Shown: positions 1-5,585, counted from the first letter of the stretch. The stretch is 5,585 nt of DNA from CAZHSN01 sp964535125 (GCA_964535125.1 CAZHSN010000214.1:1-5585), one strand, 5' to 3'. Translations and numbers: made by a program. The notes: generated by a model from the letters alone, not told the origin.

Positions 1-456
1 AACCGTTCGGTGTTGCGTTTGCAACCGGGTTGGAGCGCCTACGTGCATGACACCAATGGAGTCCACACCCGCATGCTGGATGGCATGGATCGGCTGGACC
101 TTTCGTTCTGGCTGAAGATCGAGGGAGGTCAGCGCTCCGTTTTGATCGATAAACCGCACGCGTACCGCGTCGCCTTGGAAAATGGCCAACTGCGTGCCTG
201 GCTGGGTACGGAGGGCACAGCGGTAGCAGACGATCCGGGGATATCGGCGCCTGTACCGGTAGGACGCTGGCACCATGTCGCGTTGCGGTATGACAATGGG
301 TTATTTACGCTGGTGTTGAACGGTCAAGAGGCCGCACAACGGGCTCAGCGCGGTCGCGTTCACCGCGCACAAGAATTGGCGCAGAACCTGACCTTGGGTG
401 GCCAGTGCAACGCACGTGTGGCTGATCTGGCGTTACGCGCCGCGATGGTGGAATAG
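1..456 (+). CDS. C-terminal part of a LamG (concanavalin A-like) domain protein, 5' truncated
   Basis: The reading frame is open from the first base and ends at TAG 454-456, giving 151 visible residues; the true start lies outside the window. The visible part looks like a Laminin_G_3-type jelly roll. An opening strand reads DLSFWLKIEG, followed by alternating strands, then the family's typical PVGRWHHVALRYDNG motif, then LVLNGQEA and a closing LGGQCNARVADLALR strand. In known LamG proteins these domains bind glycans or other surface ligands, or act as accessory modules on secreted enzymes; no catalytic part is visible here. It lies 35 bases upstream of a gene that also contains a LamG domain, so the two proteins may act on related substrates. 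The missing N-terminal part could be an enzyme (sialidase-like, DUF4838 or other), which cannot be judged from this window. The domain call is fairly secure; the function is open. Confidence 0.8.
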   Translation, partial: NRSVLRLQPGWSAYVHDTNGVHTRMLDGMDRLDLSFWLKIEGGQRSVLIDKPHAYRVALENGQLRAWLGTEGTAVADDPGISAPVPVGRWHHVALRYDNGLFTLVLNGQEAAQRAQRGRVHRAQELAQNLTLGGQCNARVADLALRAAMVE

Positions 457-480
457 GCATCTCAACGACGTCGCATGGCG

Positions 481-486
481 GGAGGG
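481..486 (+). promoter_or_regulatory. Shine-Dalgarno site for the DUF4838 gene
   Basis: GGAGGG lies five bases before the ATG at 492. It supports that start, which also gives a sensible signal peptide. The 35-base gap after the upstream stop holds no visible promoter or terminator. Confidence 0.7.
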
Positions 487-491
487 ATCGC

Positions 492-2882
492 ATGAGCGGC
501 ACGGAGATCTGGATACGATTGGCCATATGCATGCTGTTGGTGGCGTCTGTCGCCGCGGCATCCGGGACTCAAGGGCTCGAACTGGTGCGGAACGGGACAG
601 CGCGCGCATCGATCATGTTGTCAGCCGCACCTACCCGCAGTGCGGTATTTGCTGCTGAAGAACTGCAGTATCACATTCAACTGATTACCGGCGTGCGCCT
701 GCCAGTGGTGACCGATGCCGAGTCGCCAGAGGGACCGCTGGTCTGTGTGGGCGCCAGCCGCTACACACAGGCGATGGGCATCCGAGAGGCCGCTCTGGGG
801 CCAGGCGAGTACCTGATCCGTTACCGGCCTGATCGCTTGGTGCTGATGGGGTGTGACGACGCGACGCTTGAACCCTATCGCAGCCCATGGCGGTTGACGG
901 ACTCACCGATGGGCAAGGCGCTTGTGTTTGGCGCTGAGAACGCCAGCGTATCGTTGGGCCGTGTATGGGATGACGACGCCGGGTGCGCCGAAGCCTGGGT
1001 CCGGTTCGATGACGGGCAGACAACCGATGGCACGATCATCCGGGTGGACAGCCCGGCGCCATGGACTTATCAGATCATTCAACGAATTGGCGGCACAAAC
1101 CGGGCCAACTACCGCTTGTATGACGGCGATCAGGTGACCAGTCTCGAATCGGCGGAACTGGCTTCCGGATGGCATCACATCCAAGCGGAATGGAGCATGG
1201 CCGAAGGCCTGATCCGGCTGTGGGTCGATGGAGTCAAACACGGTGAGGCCACTTACCGGCGTACCGCCTGCGCCAAGTCGAATGTGTTTGTGGGCGGGTA
1301 TCCCTACAGCGCCGCTGTCGGTAATCGGCTGCAGGGCGCCGTGGCGGCCGTACGGATTTCCGTTGAACCGCGGGGAGCCGGCGGGTCCAGCGCGAAGCTG
1401 CCCGAGCAGGACGCACATACACGCTGCTTGAGGTTGCTGAACAGCCTGGAATCTGCGGCATCGCCCGGTACGGGGCCGGACGCATTGCGTGCGCCGGGCT
1501 TCTTTACCCGCAAAGGGACCATGGATGCCGTATACGCGTTCCTGGAGCGTGACTGCGATGTCGACTGGCTGACGCCTGGACAGAGTGGTCTATGGGTGCC
1601 GAAACGAAAGTCGTTGGTGGTGCGAGGCTCTGACATCAAGACCAAGCCCCGGTTCGCGTACCGCTGGATGACCCCTGCGACACTGTTTCTCCCGACTCCG
1701 GAGGATCCGGTGGACTCCAATGAGGACGCATTGTGGCGATACAGGGTGCGGCAGGGCGGTGAACCGTTCTGGGCGTGCCACTCTTTTTCGGGTTTCTACG
1801 ACCGATTCTTGACCACACATCCTGAGTGGTTCGCCCAGGGGCACACAGGCCGTCCGCCGCAGATGTGCTTTACGAACTCCGAATTCACAGCGCAGGTAGC
1901 AGCCGATGCCGCGGAATACTTCCGTACCGGTAAAGCCCATCCGGGCACCGCGACCGCTGGGCCTTGGTATGGACTCGCTCCGGAGGACAACAACGGCTGG
2001 TGCCGCTGTGAGCGCTGCGAACCGATGGTGGATCCGTCTCAGAAGGTCAATCCTCAGTTCAGCACAGGCCTGAGAAGCGCTTATTGGTTCGACTTCATCA
2101 ATCGGGTCGCCAGGCAGGTGCGCGAATTCGCGCCCTCTCAGCGGATCGCTACGCTGGCGTATTGGGAGTACGCGTATCATCCCGGGATCGAGTTGGAGCC
2201 TAATATCGGTGTGATGATGTGCCTGCATACGCGCAACTGGTGGTGTCCATCCATGGAAGCGAACGATACGCGGATTTTGAATGAATGGGTAGCGCGAGAA
2301 GGCACGCGGCGTCCGCTATATGTCTGGCTGTACTACAACTTCCCGGCGTTGAACGCCCAGTATGAGAAGTTTCGGATGTTTCCGGGTTTCTTTGTGCATC
2401 AGATGGCGCGTCAGATCGCCATGTTTGACGCAGCAGGTATCGAGGGCGTCTTCTTGGAGCACAGCGGTGAATTCAACCAGACATATGTGGCCGACCAGGT
2501 GGAACTGTATGTGCACTGGAAGCTTTTGCAGGACCCCAGGCAACCTGTCGATGCGTTGATTGACCGGTTCTTCAACCGGTATTTTGGTGCGGCAGCCGCA
2601 CCAATGCGGCAACTATACCTGGAGATGGAGCAGGTGTTTACCAACCCAGCGGAGTACCCGGAATCGGTGCGTCAGTCTGCAGGTCATCTGCATCATGACC
2701 GTGCGATCACGCTTCACTTGGCGATGCCGGTTCGTCTCAATCGGTACCGGGAGTTGCTGGACCGTGCGCACACACTGGCGCGTGATGAGCGGACGCGAAC
2801 GCATGTGCAGTGGTTTGATCAGGCTCTGATCGGCCCGCTTGAGGAGCAACAGCGTGCCCGCGAGGGTGCGCCGTCACCATAA
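492..2882 (+). CDS. Secreted DUF4838 protein with GH67-N-like domain split by a LamG insertion
   Basis: Complete protein of 796 residues. Residues 1-24 form a signal peptide with a hydrophobic stretch at about 10-23, so the protein is probably exported. Residues 29-123 look like the N-terminal domain of GH67 alpha-glucuronidases and relatives: the AAEELQYHIQLITG helix, a VCVGASRYT strand and the LVLMGCDD turn. That domain resumes at about 335 with PGFF, GTMDAVYAFLERDCDVDWL and VPKRKSLVVRG. Between them, about 130-292, sits a LamG domain (ALVFGAENASVSL, GWHHIQAEW, IRLWVDGVKHG, VAAVRIS). From about 385 the DUF4838 region follows, with HPEWFAQ, GLAPEDNNGWCRCERC (a CxCxxC at 504-509, a motif I associate with this family and a possible metal or structural site), YWEYAYHPG and EGVFLEHSGEFN. 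DUF4838 proteins resemble glycoside hydrolases, but I know of no established reaction, so a polysaccharide substrate is inference. It is followed after 11 bases by the first His-rich gene, probably in one operon. Confidence 0.87.
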   Translation: MSGTEIWIRLAICMLLVASVAAASGTQGLELVRNGTARASIMLSAAPTRSAVFAAEELQYHIQLITGVRLPVVTDAESPEGPLVCVGASRYTQAMGIREAALGPGEYLIRYRPDRLVLMGCDDATLEPYRSPWRLTDSPMGKALVFGAENASVSLGRVWDDDAGCAEAWVRFDDGQTTDGTIIRVDSPAPWTYQIIQRIGGTNRANYRLYDGDQVTSLESAELASGWHHIQAEWSMAEGLIRLWVDGVKHGEATYRRTACAKSNVFVGGYPYSAAVGNRLQGAVAAVRISVEPRGAGGSSAKLPEQDAHTRCLRLLNSLESAASPGTGPDALRAPGFFTRKGTMDAVYAFLERDCDVDWLTPGQSGLWVPKRKSLVVRGSDIKTKPRFAYRWMTPATLFLPTPEDPVDSNEDALWRYRVRQGGEPFWACHSFSGFYDRFLTTHPEWFAQGHTGRPPQMCFTNSEFTAQVAADAAEYFRTGKAHPGTATAGPWYGLAPEDNNGWCRCERCEPMVDPSQKVNPQFSTGLRSAYWFDFINRVARQVREFAPSQRIATLAYWEYAYHPGIELEPNIGVMMCLHTRNWWCPSMEANDTRILNEWVAREGTRRPLYVWLYYNFPALNAQYEKFRMFPGFFVHQMARQIAMFDAAGIEGVFLEHSGEFNQTYVADQVELYVHWKLLQDPRQPVDALIDRFFNRYFGAAAAPMRQLYLEMEQVFTNPAEYPESVRQSAGHLHHDRAITLHLAMPVRLNRYRELLDRAHTLARDERTRTHVQWFDQALIGPLEEQQRAREGAPSP
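879..1367 (+). other. LamG domain inserted in the GH67-N-like domain
   Basis: This segment codes for residues about 130-292 of the DUF4838 protein. It has the features of a concanavalin A-like fold, with WHHI and LWVDG motifs and a closing VRIS strand. It falls between the LVLMGCDD turn and the GTMDAVYAFLE helix. In the usual family layout these two are close together (DDxGTLYAVYxFLE-like). About 40 linker residues, rich in Ser, Ala, Gly and Pro, follow before the host domain resumes. Confidence 0.7.
2563..2580 (+). repeat. Inverted repeat, 7-bp stem with 4-base loop
   Basis: ACCGGTT, loop CTTC, AACCGGT. It lies inside the DUF4838 coding region at residues 691-697 and is followed by a second perfect hairpin three bases later. 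It may be only a consequence of coding content. Confidence 0.6.
2584..2604 (+). repeat. Inverted repeat, perfect 9-bp stem with 3-base loop
   Basis: TTGGTGCGG, loop CAG, CCGCACCAA. It lies inside the DUF4838 coding region over the Gly-Ala-Ala-Ala-Ala-Pro stretch. There is no T-run after the stem, so it does not look like an intrinsic terminator on the + strand. On the - strand the stem would be followed by AAAAT read in reverse complement, which is A-rich and not T-rich. Confidence 0.6.
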
Positions 2883-2889
2883 GGAGGTG
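2880..2889 (+). promoter_or_regulatory. Full-length Shine-Dalgarno TAAGGAGGTG overlapping the upstream stop codon
   Basis: The ten bases TAAGGAGGTG match the whole complement of the canonical 16S rRNA 3' end (CACCUCCUUA). The first three bases are also the TAA stop of the DUF4838 gene. The site lies four bases before TTG 2894 (six from the GGAGG core) and decides that unusual start. The alternative ATG at 2978 has no comparable site and would remove the signal peptide. Confidence 0.8.
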
Positions 2890-2893
2890 CCTG

Positions 2894-3619
2894 TTGCGTA
2901 GAGACATCTGGGCGAGAGCGGTCGGGGTGTTGTGCGTGGTATGCATCACACCCGGCAGTACAGCGCCTCCCGGTACCATGATGGACTTGATGCAGACCAA
3001 TCCGCCCGCACCGGTGATCACCGTTCCGGCGGATTGTGGAGGTGTCTCCGGTGAACTCCGTACCGGACTGGTTCGGATACTCGGCGCTGACGGCAAGTCA
3101 CTGGCTGGCGCGATCATATGGTCCGCTACACCGGCAGCGCGGATGAAGCCGGATCCGGCGGTTCCGGAACGTTACCGCGTCGTTCCGGGAGTTCAAGCCG
3201 CCGGGCTGGTAGTGGGCGAGAAACTGGATGTCAGCACGTTGCCAGCCCATCTGAGGCTGTATGCTCCTGCCTTTCTGCCATACAGCGGCCCGAATGTCTA
3301 TCTCTGGCGCGATGACGGCGCGCTCGTACAGGTTTACCATCACAAGCACATCATTCAGGCCGTCGCGGTTGTGGGGAAGGTGATCATCCAAGGCGACAGA
3401 GGCGCTGTACAGCCGGTTAGCGTGCGCTGGCCTACGTGGGCGCAGGCTGTTTCACATGTACCTGCCGTTGAAGATGATGGCCATGAGCACGGCCATGAAC
3501 ATGCCGCCGCCTCTTTGTCGTCGTGGTTGGAAACCCGCGGGGCTATCGGTGTGCTGGCAGCCGTCGGTCTGTTGGCCGGGTGGGGCTTCGGGCGGTATTC
3601 CGGGAGGCTGCGTCGATGA
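2894..3619 (+). CDS. His-rich, membrane-anchored exported protein, paralogue A
   Basis: I do not recognise the family. The protein has 241 residues and starts with TTG, chosen for the very strong ribosome binding site just upstream and because it gives a signal peptide (MRRDIWARAV then a hydrophobic stretch, about 1-24). Residues about 55-166 form a conserved domain shared with the next gene: LAGAIIWSAT, PGVQAAGLVVGEKLDVSTLP, an LRLYAP loop, YLWRDDGALVQV and a closing IIQAVAVVGKVII. It includes a local His cluster, YHHKH at 148-152. Residues 195-203 (DGHEHGHEH) are a metal-ligand-like His-rich run. A transmembrane helix follows at about 216-233, then a basic end, RYSGRLRR. By the positive-inside rule the domain and His-rich run should face outward or into the periplasm, with the tail in the cytoplasm. 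Metal binding (Zn, Ni, Co or Cu) is inferred from the His-rich run only. The stop overlaps the next start by four bases. Confidence 0.85.
   Translation: MRRDIWARAVGVLCVVCITPGSTAPPGTMMDLMQTNPPAPVITVPADCGGVSGELRTGLVRILGADGKSLAGAIIWSATPAARMKPDPAVPERYRVVPGVQAAGLVVGEKLDVSTLPAHLRLYAPAFLPYSGPNVYLWRDDGALVQVYHHKHIIQAVAVVGKVIIQGDRGAVQPVSVRWPTWAQAVSHVPAVEDDGHEHGHEHAAASLSSWLETRGAIGVLAAVGLLAGWGFGRYSGRLRR
3479..3502 (+). repeat. 12-base tandem repeat coding the GHEH motif twice
   Basis: GGCCATGAGCAC is followed directly by GGCCATGAACAT, matching at 10 of 12 positions and translating as GHEH-GHEH. This suggests that the His-rich run grew by short tandem duplication. The differences at the DNA level leave the protein unchanged. 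Confidence 0.7.
3602..3607 (+). promoter_or_regulatory. Shine-Dalgarno site for paralogue B
   Basis: GGGAGG lies eight bases before ATG 3616, inside the end of the upstream gene. It favours this start over an in-frame GTG at 3523, which would add 31 residues overlapping the previous gene and bury the signal peptide. Confidence 0.75.
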
Positions 3620-4392
3620 ACTGCATGCGACTATATCTGTTGATGGCGCTCATCCTGATGTACAGTCCATGTCGGGCGGCGGATCCGGCGACGCCTGTGG
3701 CCGCTGCCGCCCCCATCGTGATGCCGTTGCGTGCGGATGCATCCGGTGTCGTCTGGCTTCCCACCGTTGGATTGGGGTTGATACGCCGTCCGGAGTCAAG
3801 CGCGTTTGCCGGGGTCATTGTCTATGCTGCCGATAACGACATGACCCGGGCATATGAGCGCATGGGCGCCGACATCGATCCGGCTCTGCGTATTGATCCG
3901 GGGCTGGGGGCCGTGGGGTTACGTCTGGGTGAAACGCTCAACATGAGCAAGCTGCCTGAATTCCTGCGTATGCCCGATGACGCACCGGCTGGCGCCACCT
4001 GGCTGGTGCGTAAGAACGGCGGATTGGTCACCTTCACCTTGCGAGATAATCGTGTCGAATCAATCACGGTATACGGTCCGTTCATACTCAACAGCCGACT
4101 GGTTGAAGAGCATGCTCCATGCGAGCATGGGGCTGAAGGCGGTCACGGTCATGATCACTCGGACGGATCATCCTGCTGTGAGTTGTCCAAGCTGACGCCG
4201 GCTCCGCCGCAGACCGATGCGTTGCCTGTGCGTGCGTTGATCCTGAACCCGGATGATACGAAACAGGCAGCGCACGAGCACGCACACGAGAGCCAGTCCG
4301 AGTCATCCGTCATCCGGTGGCCATTGATCGCTCTGCTTGGTGGGCTGTTGCTCGGCGGAATAGCCGGTTACCGGCAGGCAAGAAACGGCTGA
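3616..4392 (+). CDS. His/Cys-rich, membrane-anchored exported protein, paralogue B
   Basis: No known family recognised. The protein has 258 residues and starts at ATG 3616, overlapping the previous stop as ATGA, which implies translational coupling. Residues 1-21 are a signal peptide (LYLLMALILMY core). Residues about 44-157 align with paralogue A: FAGVIVYAA, IDPGLGAVGLRLGETLNMSKLPEFLR, TWLVRKNGGLVTF and VESITVYGPFI, sharing the pattern PGxxAxGLxxGExLxxSxLPxxLR. Two His-rich stretches follow. The first, 166-188, has H166, C169, H171, H177, H179, H181 and the pair C187-C188; the second is HEHAH at 220-224. Between them is a Pro-rich linker. A transmembrane helix spans about 235-251, with a short basic tail. 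Compared with paralogue A, the YHHKH cluster is replaced by LRDNR and the tail ligands are more numerous and include Cys, so the two may differ in metal preference. The stop TGA is followed by an in-frame TAG. Function is unknown; metal binding is inference. Confidence 0.87.
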   Translation: MNCMRLYLLMALILMYSPCRAADPATPVAAAAPIVMPLRADASGVVWLPTVGLGLIRRPESSAFAGVIVYAADNDMTRAYERMGADIDPALRIDPGLGAVGLRLGETLNMSKLPEFLRMPDDAPAGATWLVRKNGGLVTFTLRDNRVESITVYGPFILNSRLVEEHAPCEHGAEGGHGHDHSDGSSCCELSKLTPAPPQTDALPVRALILNPDDTKQAAHEHAHESQSESSVIRWPLIALLGGLLLGGIAGYRQARNG

Positions 4393-4400
4393 TAGCACAG

Positions 4401-4406
4401 AGGAGG
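4401..4406 (+). promoter_or_regulatory. Shine-Dalgarno site for the RCC1-repeat gene
   Basis: AGGAGG lies six bases before ATG 4413, within the 20-base gap after the paralogue B stop. No terminator-like hairpin lies in the gap, so co-transcription is likely. Confidence 0.8.
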
Positions 4407-4412
4407 ATCGTC

Positions 4413-5585
4413 ATGAAACGAAACGGATTATACGGCTGCATGGGCGCGATCCTGTGTATTGCCGTCTCGATGGCGGCTTGTGCACAGGTAGAGGTGTTGG
4501 TCGGGCTGTCGGGACGTATTTGGCCTGGACCGGTGAACCCGACCGGCGATCTGGTCGCCGGCGGGGATCAAACGCTTGTGCTGCAGCGCAACGGTCGCGT
4601 TGTCGGATGGGGTGAGAGTACGTACATGCAGTGTACTCCGGGAGAACAAGGGTTCACCAAAATAGACACACGCCGTAACGTCTTCATTGGCTTAAAGCCC
4701 GATGGAACCGTGCGGTGTTGGGGTGAGTACGCTAACCTGCCCGATCCGAATACCGGCTTTGTCGATGTTGCCTGCGGCTGGTACCACTATGCGGCAATCC
4801 GGACCGACGGCAGCATCTATTGCTGGGGACGCGACATGGAAGGGCAGCTGAATGTACCTGCGCCTAATACGCAGTTTGTAGCGATCAGTGCGGGCAGGTA
4901 TCACAATGTTGCCCTCAAGCAGAACGGCTCGGTAGTGTGCTGGGGTGCAAATGGCTGGGGGCAATGCAATGTCCCAGAGCCCAATAAGGGCTTTGTTGCC
5001 GTGGCCGCAGGCGCCGAACACTCACTGGGGTTGAAACAAGATGGTTCAATAATCTGCTGGGGACACAACGAATACGGTCAATGCAATGTACCCGAACCAA
5101 ACTCCGGTTACACAGCGATCGCCGGCGGGTGGTACCACTCGGCGGCACTGAGAGGTCCGGGCTATCCCGTGGTATGGGGACGTAACAACTATGGGCAGAC
5201 GGCAGTTCCCGAACAGTTGATCTGCCGTCAGATCGACTGCGGCGATGAGCACACGGCGGTGATGCTGCTGGACGGCACGATCCGGTCATACGGTCGAAAC
5301 AACTGGGGCCAGTGCGGCGTGGCTAATCCAGAGCGGCCCATTCGATGGGCATCATCCGGGGGCAACCATATGGCTGTGGTTCTGGATACAGGGCGGATTG
5401 AGTGTACGGGTGACAACGACTCCGGGCAGTGCAATCCTCCTGGCGGAGACAACTGGGTACAGGTGTCATCCGGCGGTTACCATTCGGTCGCGCTTTCGGA
5501 TGCGGGCACACTTAGCGCCTGGGGATGGAACCTGTACGGCCAGGCGGGCGTGCCGGCGCCCAACACCGGGTTCCAGTATGTGGCC
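4413..5585 (+). CDS. Secreted RCC1-repeat beta-propeller protein, 3' truncated
   Basis: The frame is open from ATG 4413 to the window edge, giving 391 residues with no stop. Residues 1-25 form an export signal (MKRNGLYGCM, hydrophobic 10-22). The end MAAC-A could be a weak lipobox at C23 or an ordinary signal peptidase site. From about residue 47 there are nine RCC1-like repeats of about 35-40 residues, and a tenth begins at the edge. The consensus is AIAAGxYHSxALKxDGSVxCWGxNxxGQCNVPxPNxGF. WG or its equivalent falls at 66, 103, 138, 177, 216, 255, 293 (YG), 332 (TG) and 370. RCC1 repeats fold as a beta-propeller, usually of seven blades, and generally mediate protein contacts. In bacteria such extracellular versions have mostly unknown roles; there is no reason to assume a nucleotide exchange function. 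More than seven repeats implies a second propeller or a larger array. Several blades carry paired Cys residues. It is probably the last visible gene of the same operon. Confidence 0.88.
   Translation, partial: MKRNGLYGCMGAILCIAVSMAACAQVEVLVGLSGRIWPGPVNPTGDLVAGGDQTLVLQRNGRVVGWGESTYMQCTPGEQGFTKIDTRRNVFIGLKPDGTVRCWGEYANLPDPNTGFVDVACGWYHYAAIRTDGSIYCWGRDMEGQLNVPAPNTQFVAISAGRYHNVALKQNGSVVCWGANGWGQCNVPEPNKGFVAVAAGAEHSLGLKQDGSIICWGHNEYGQCNVPEPNSGYTAIAGGWYHSAALRGPGYPVVWGRNNYGQTAVPEQLICRQIDCGDEHTAVMLLDGTIRSYGRNNWGQCGVANPERPIRWASSGGNHMAVVLDTGRIECTGDNDSGQCNPPGGDNWVQVSSGGYHSVALSDAGTLSAWGWNLYGQAGVPAPNTGFQYVA
4551..5585 (+). repeat. Array of nine-plus RCC1-type repeats (protein-level)
   Basis: Repeat units begin near residues 47, 83, 116, 155, 194, 232, 273, 311 and 348 of the RCC1 protein, and a further unit starts at the edge. 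The units are diverged at the DNA level; only short blocks such as the CAATGCAATGT around the GQCNVP motifs of units 4 and 5 are close to identical. This is an old coding repeat array, not a recent tandem duplication. Confidence 0.8.

Noticed and set aside
1590..2228. Minus-strand open frame of 212 codons, and a similar one at 903-1418
   Set aside because: Both lie wholly opposite the well-supported DUF4838 gene. Their translations show no recognisable domain, and they are expected by chance in GC-rich coding DNA.
2584..2604. Intrinsic terminator
   Set aside because: The stem is strong, but CAATGCGG follows it instead of a T-run, and it lies in mid-gene.
3523..3615. In-frame GTG extension of paralogue B
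   Set aside because: It would overlap the coding end of paralogue A by about 97 bases and put a charged segment before the signal peptide. ATG 3616 has a good ribosome site and gives a clean export signal.
4108..4130. Palindrome GAGCATGCTC with a nearby second GAGCATG, considered as an operator
   Set aside because: It sits inside the His-rich coding stretch, where Glu-His codons (GAG-CAT) repeat naturally, and it is far from any start region.
4680..5580. Regularly spaced similar sequence that might suggest a CRISPR array
   Set aside because: The periodicity is about 110-120 bases, is diverged at the DNA level, and matches RCC1 protein repeats in one open frame.
4413..5585. RCC1-type guanine nucleotide exchange factor
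   Set aside because: The protein carries an export signal and bacterial-type repeats. The repeat fold alone does not imply exchange activity, and no Ran-like partner is expected in bacteria.

Overview
The window reads as one rightward gene cluster of five protein genes from a bacterium with a large secretome. By eye the GC content is close to 60%. The combination of a DUF4838/GH67-N-like protein, LamG (concanavalin A-like) domains and RCC1-type repeats of the form CWG-x-N-x-x-GQCNVP is most familiar to me from environmental Planctomycetes, Verrucomicrobia/Kiritimatiellae, Lentisphaerae and Hydrogenedentes-like genomes. That placement is an inference from family knowledge. No rRNA or marker gene is present to test it.

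Layout, all on the + strand: (1) 1-456, the C-terminal end of a protein closing in a LamG domain; (2) 492-2882, a complete secreted DUF4838 protein whose N-terminal GH67-N-like domain is interrupted by a LamG domain; (3) 2894-3619 and (4) 3616-4392, two adjacent paralogous proteins, each with a signal peptide, a conserved domain I do not recognise, a His-rich segment and a C-terminal membrane anchor; (5) 4413 to the window edge, a secreted RCC1-repeat protein, open at the 3' end.

The gaps are 35, 11, -4 (ATGA overlap) and 20 bases. Each complete start has its own Shine-Dalgarno sequence, and I see no terminator or promoter between the genes, so one transcription unit with translational coupling is likely. 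Genes 2-5 all carry export signals, so the cluster probably encodes an envelope or surface set. DUF4838 and LamG point to binding or processing of glycans. The two His-rich anchored proteins suggest metal binding at the membrane. The RCC1 propeller suggests a surface scaffold. How these parts cooperate is not shown by the sequence.

The most unusual part is the His-rich paralogue pair (2894-4392). I know of no described family with this architecture, and it is the best candidate here for an undescribed system. No stretch above 300 bases lacks a gene, and I found no RNA genes, CRISPR arrays, mobile elements or origins.
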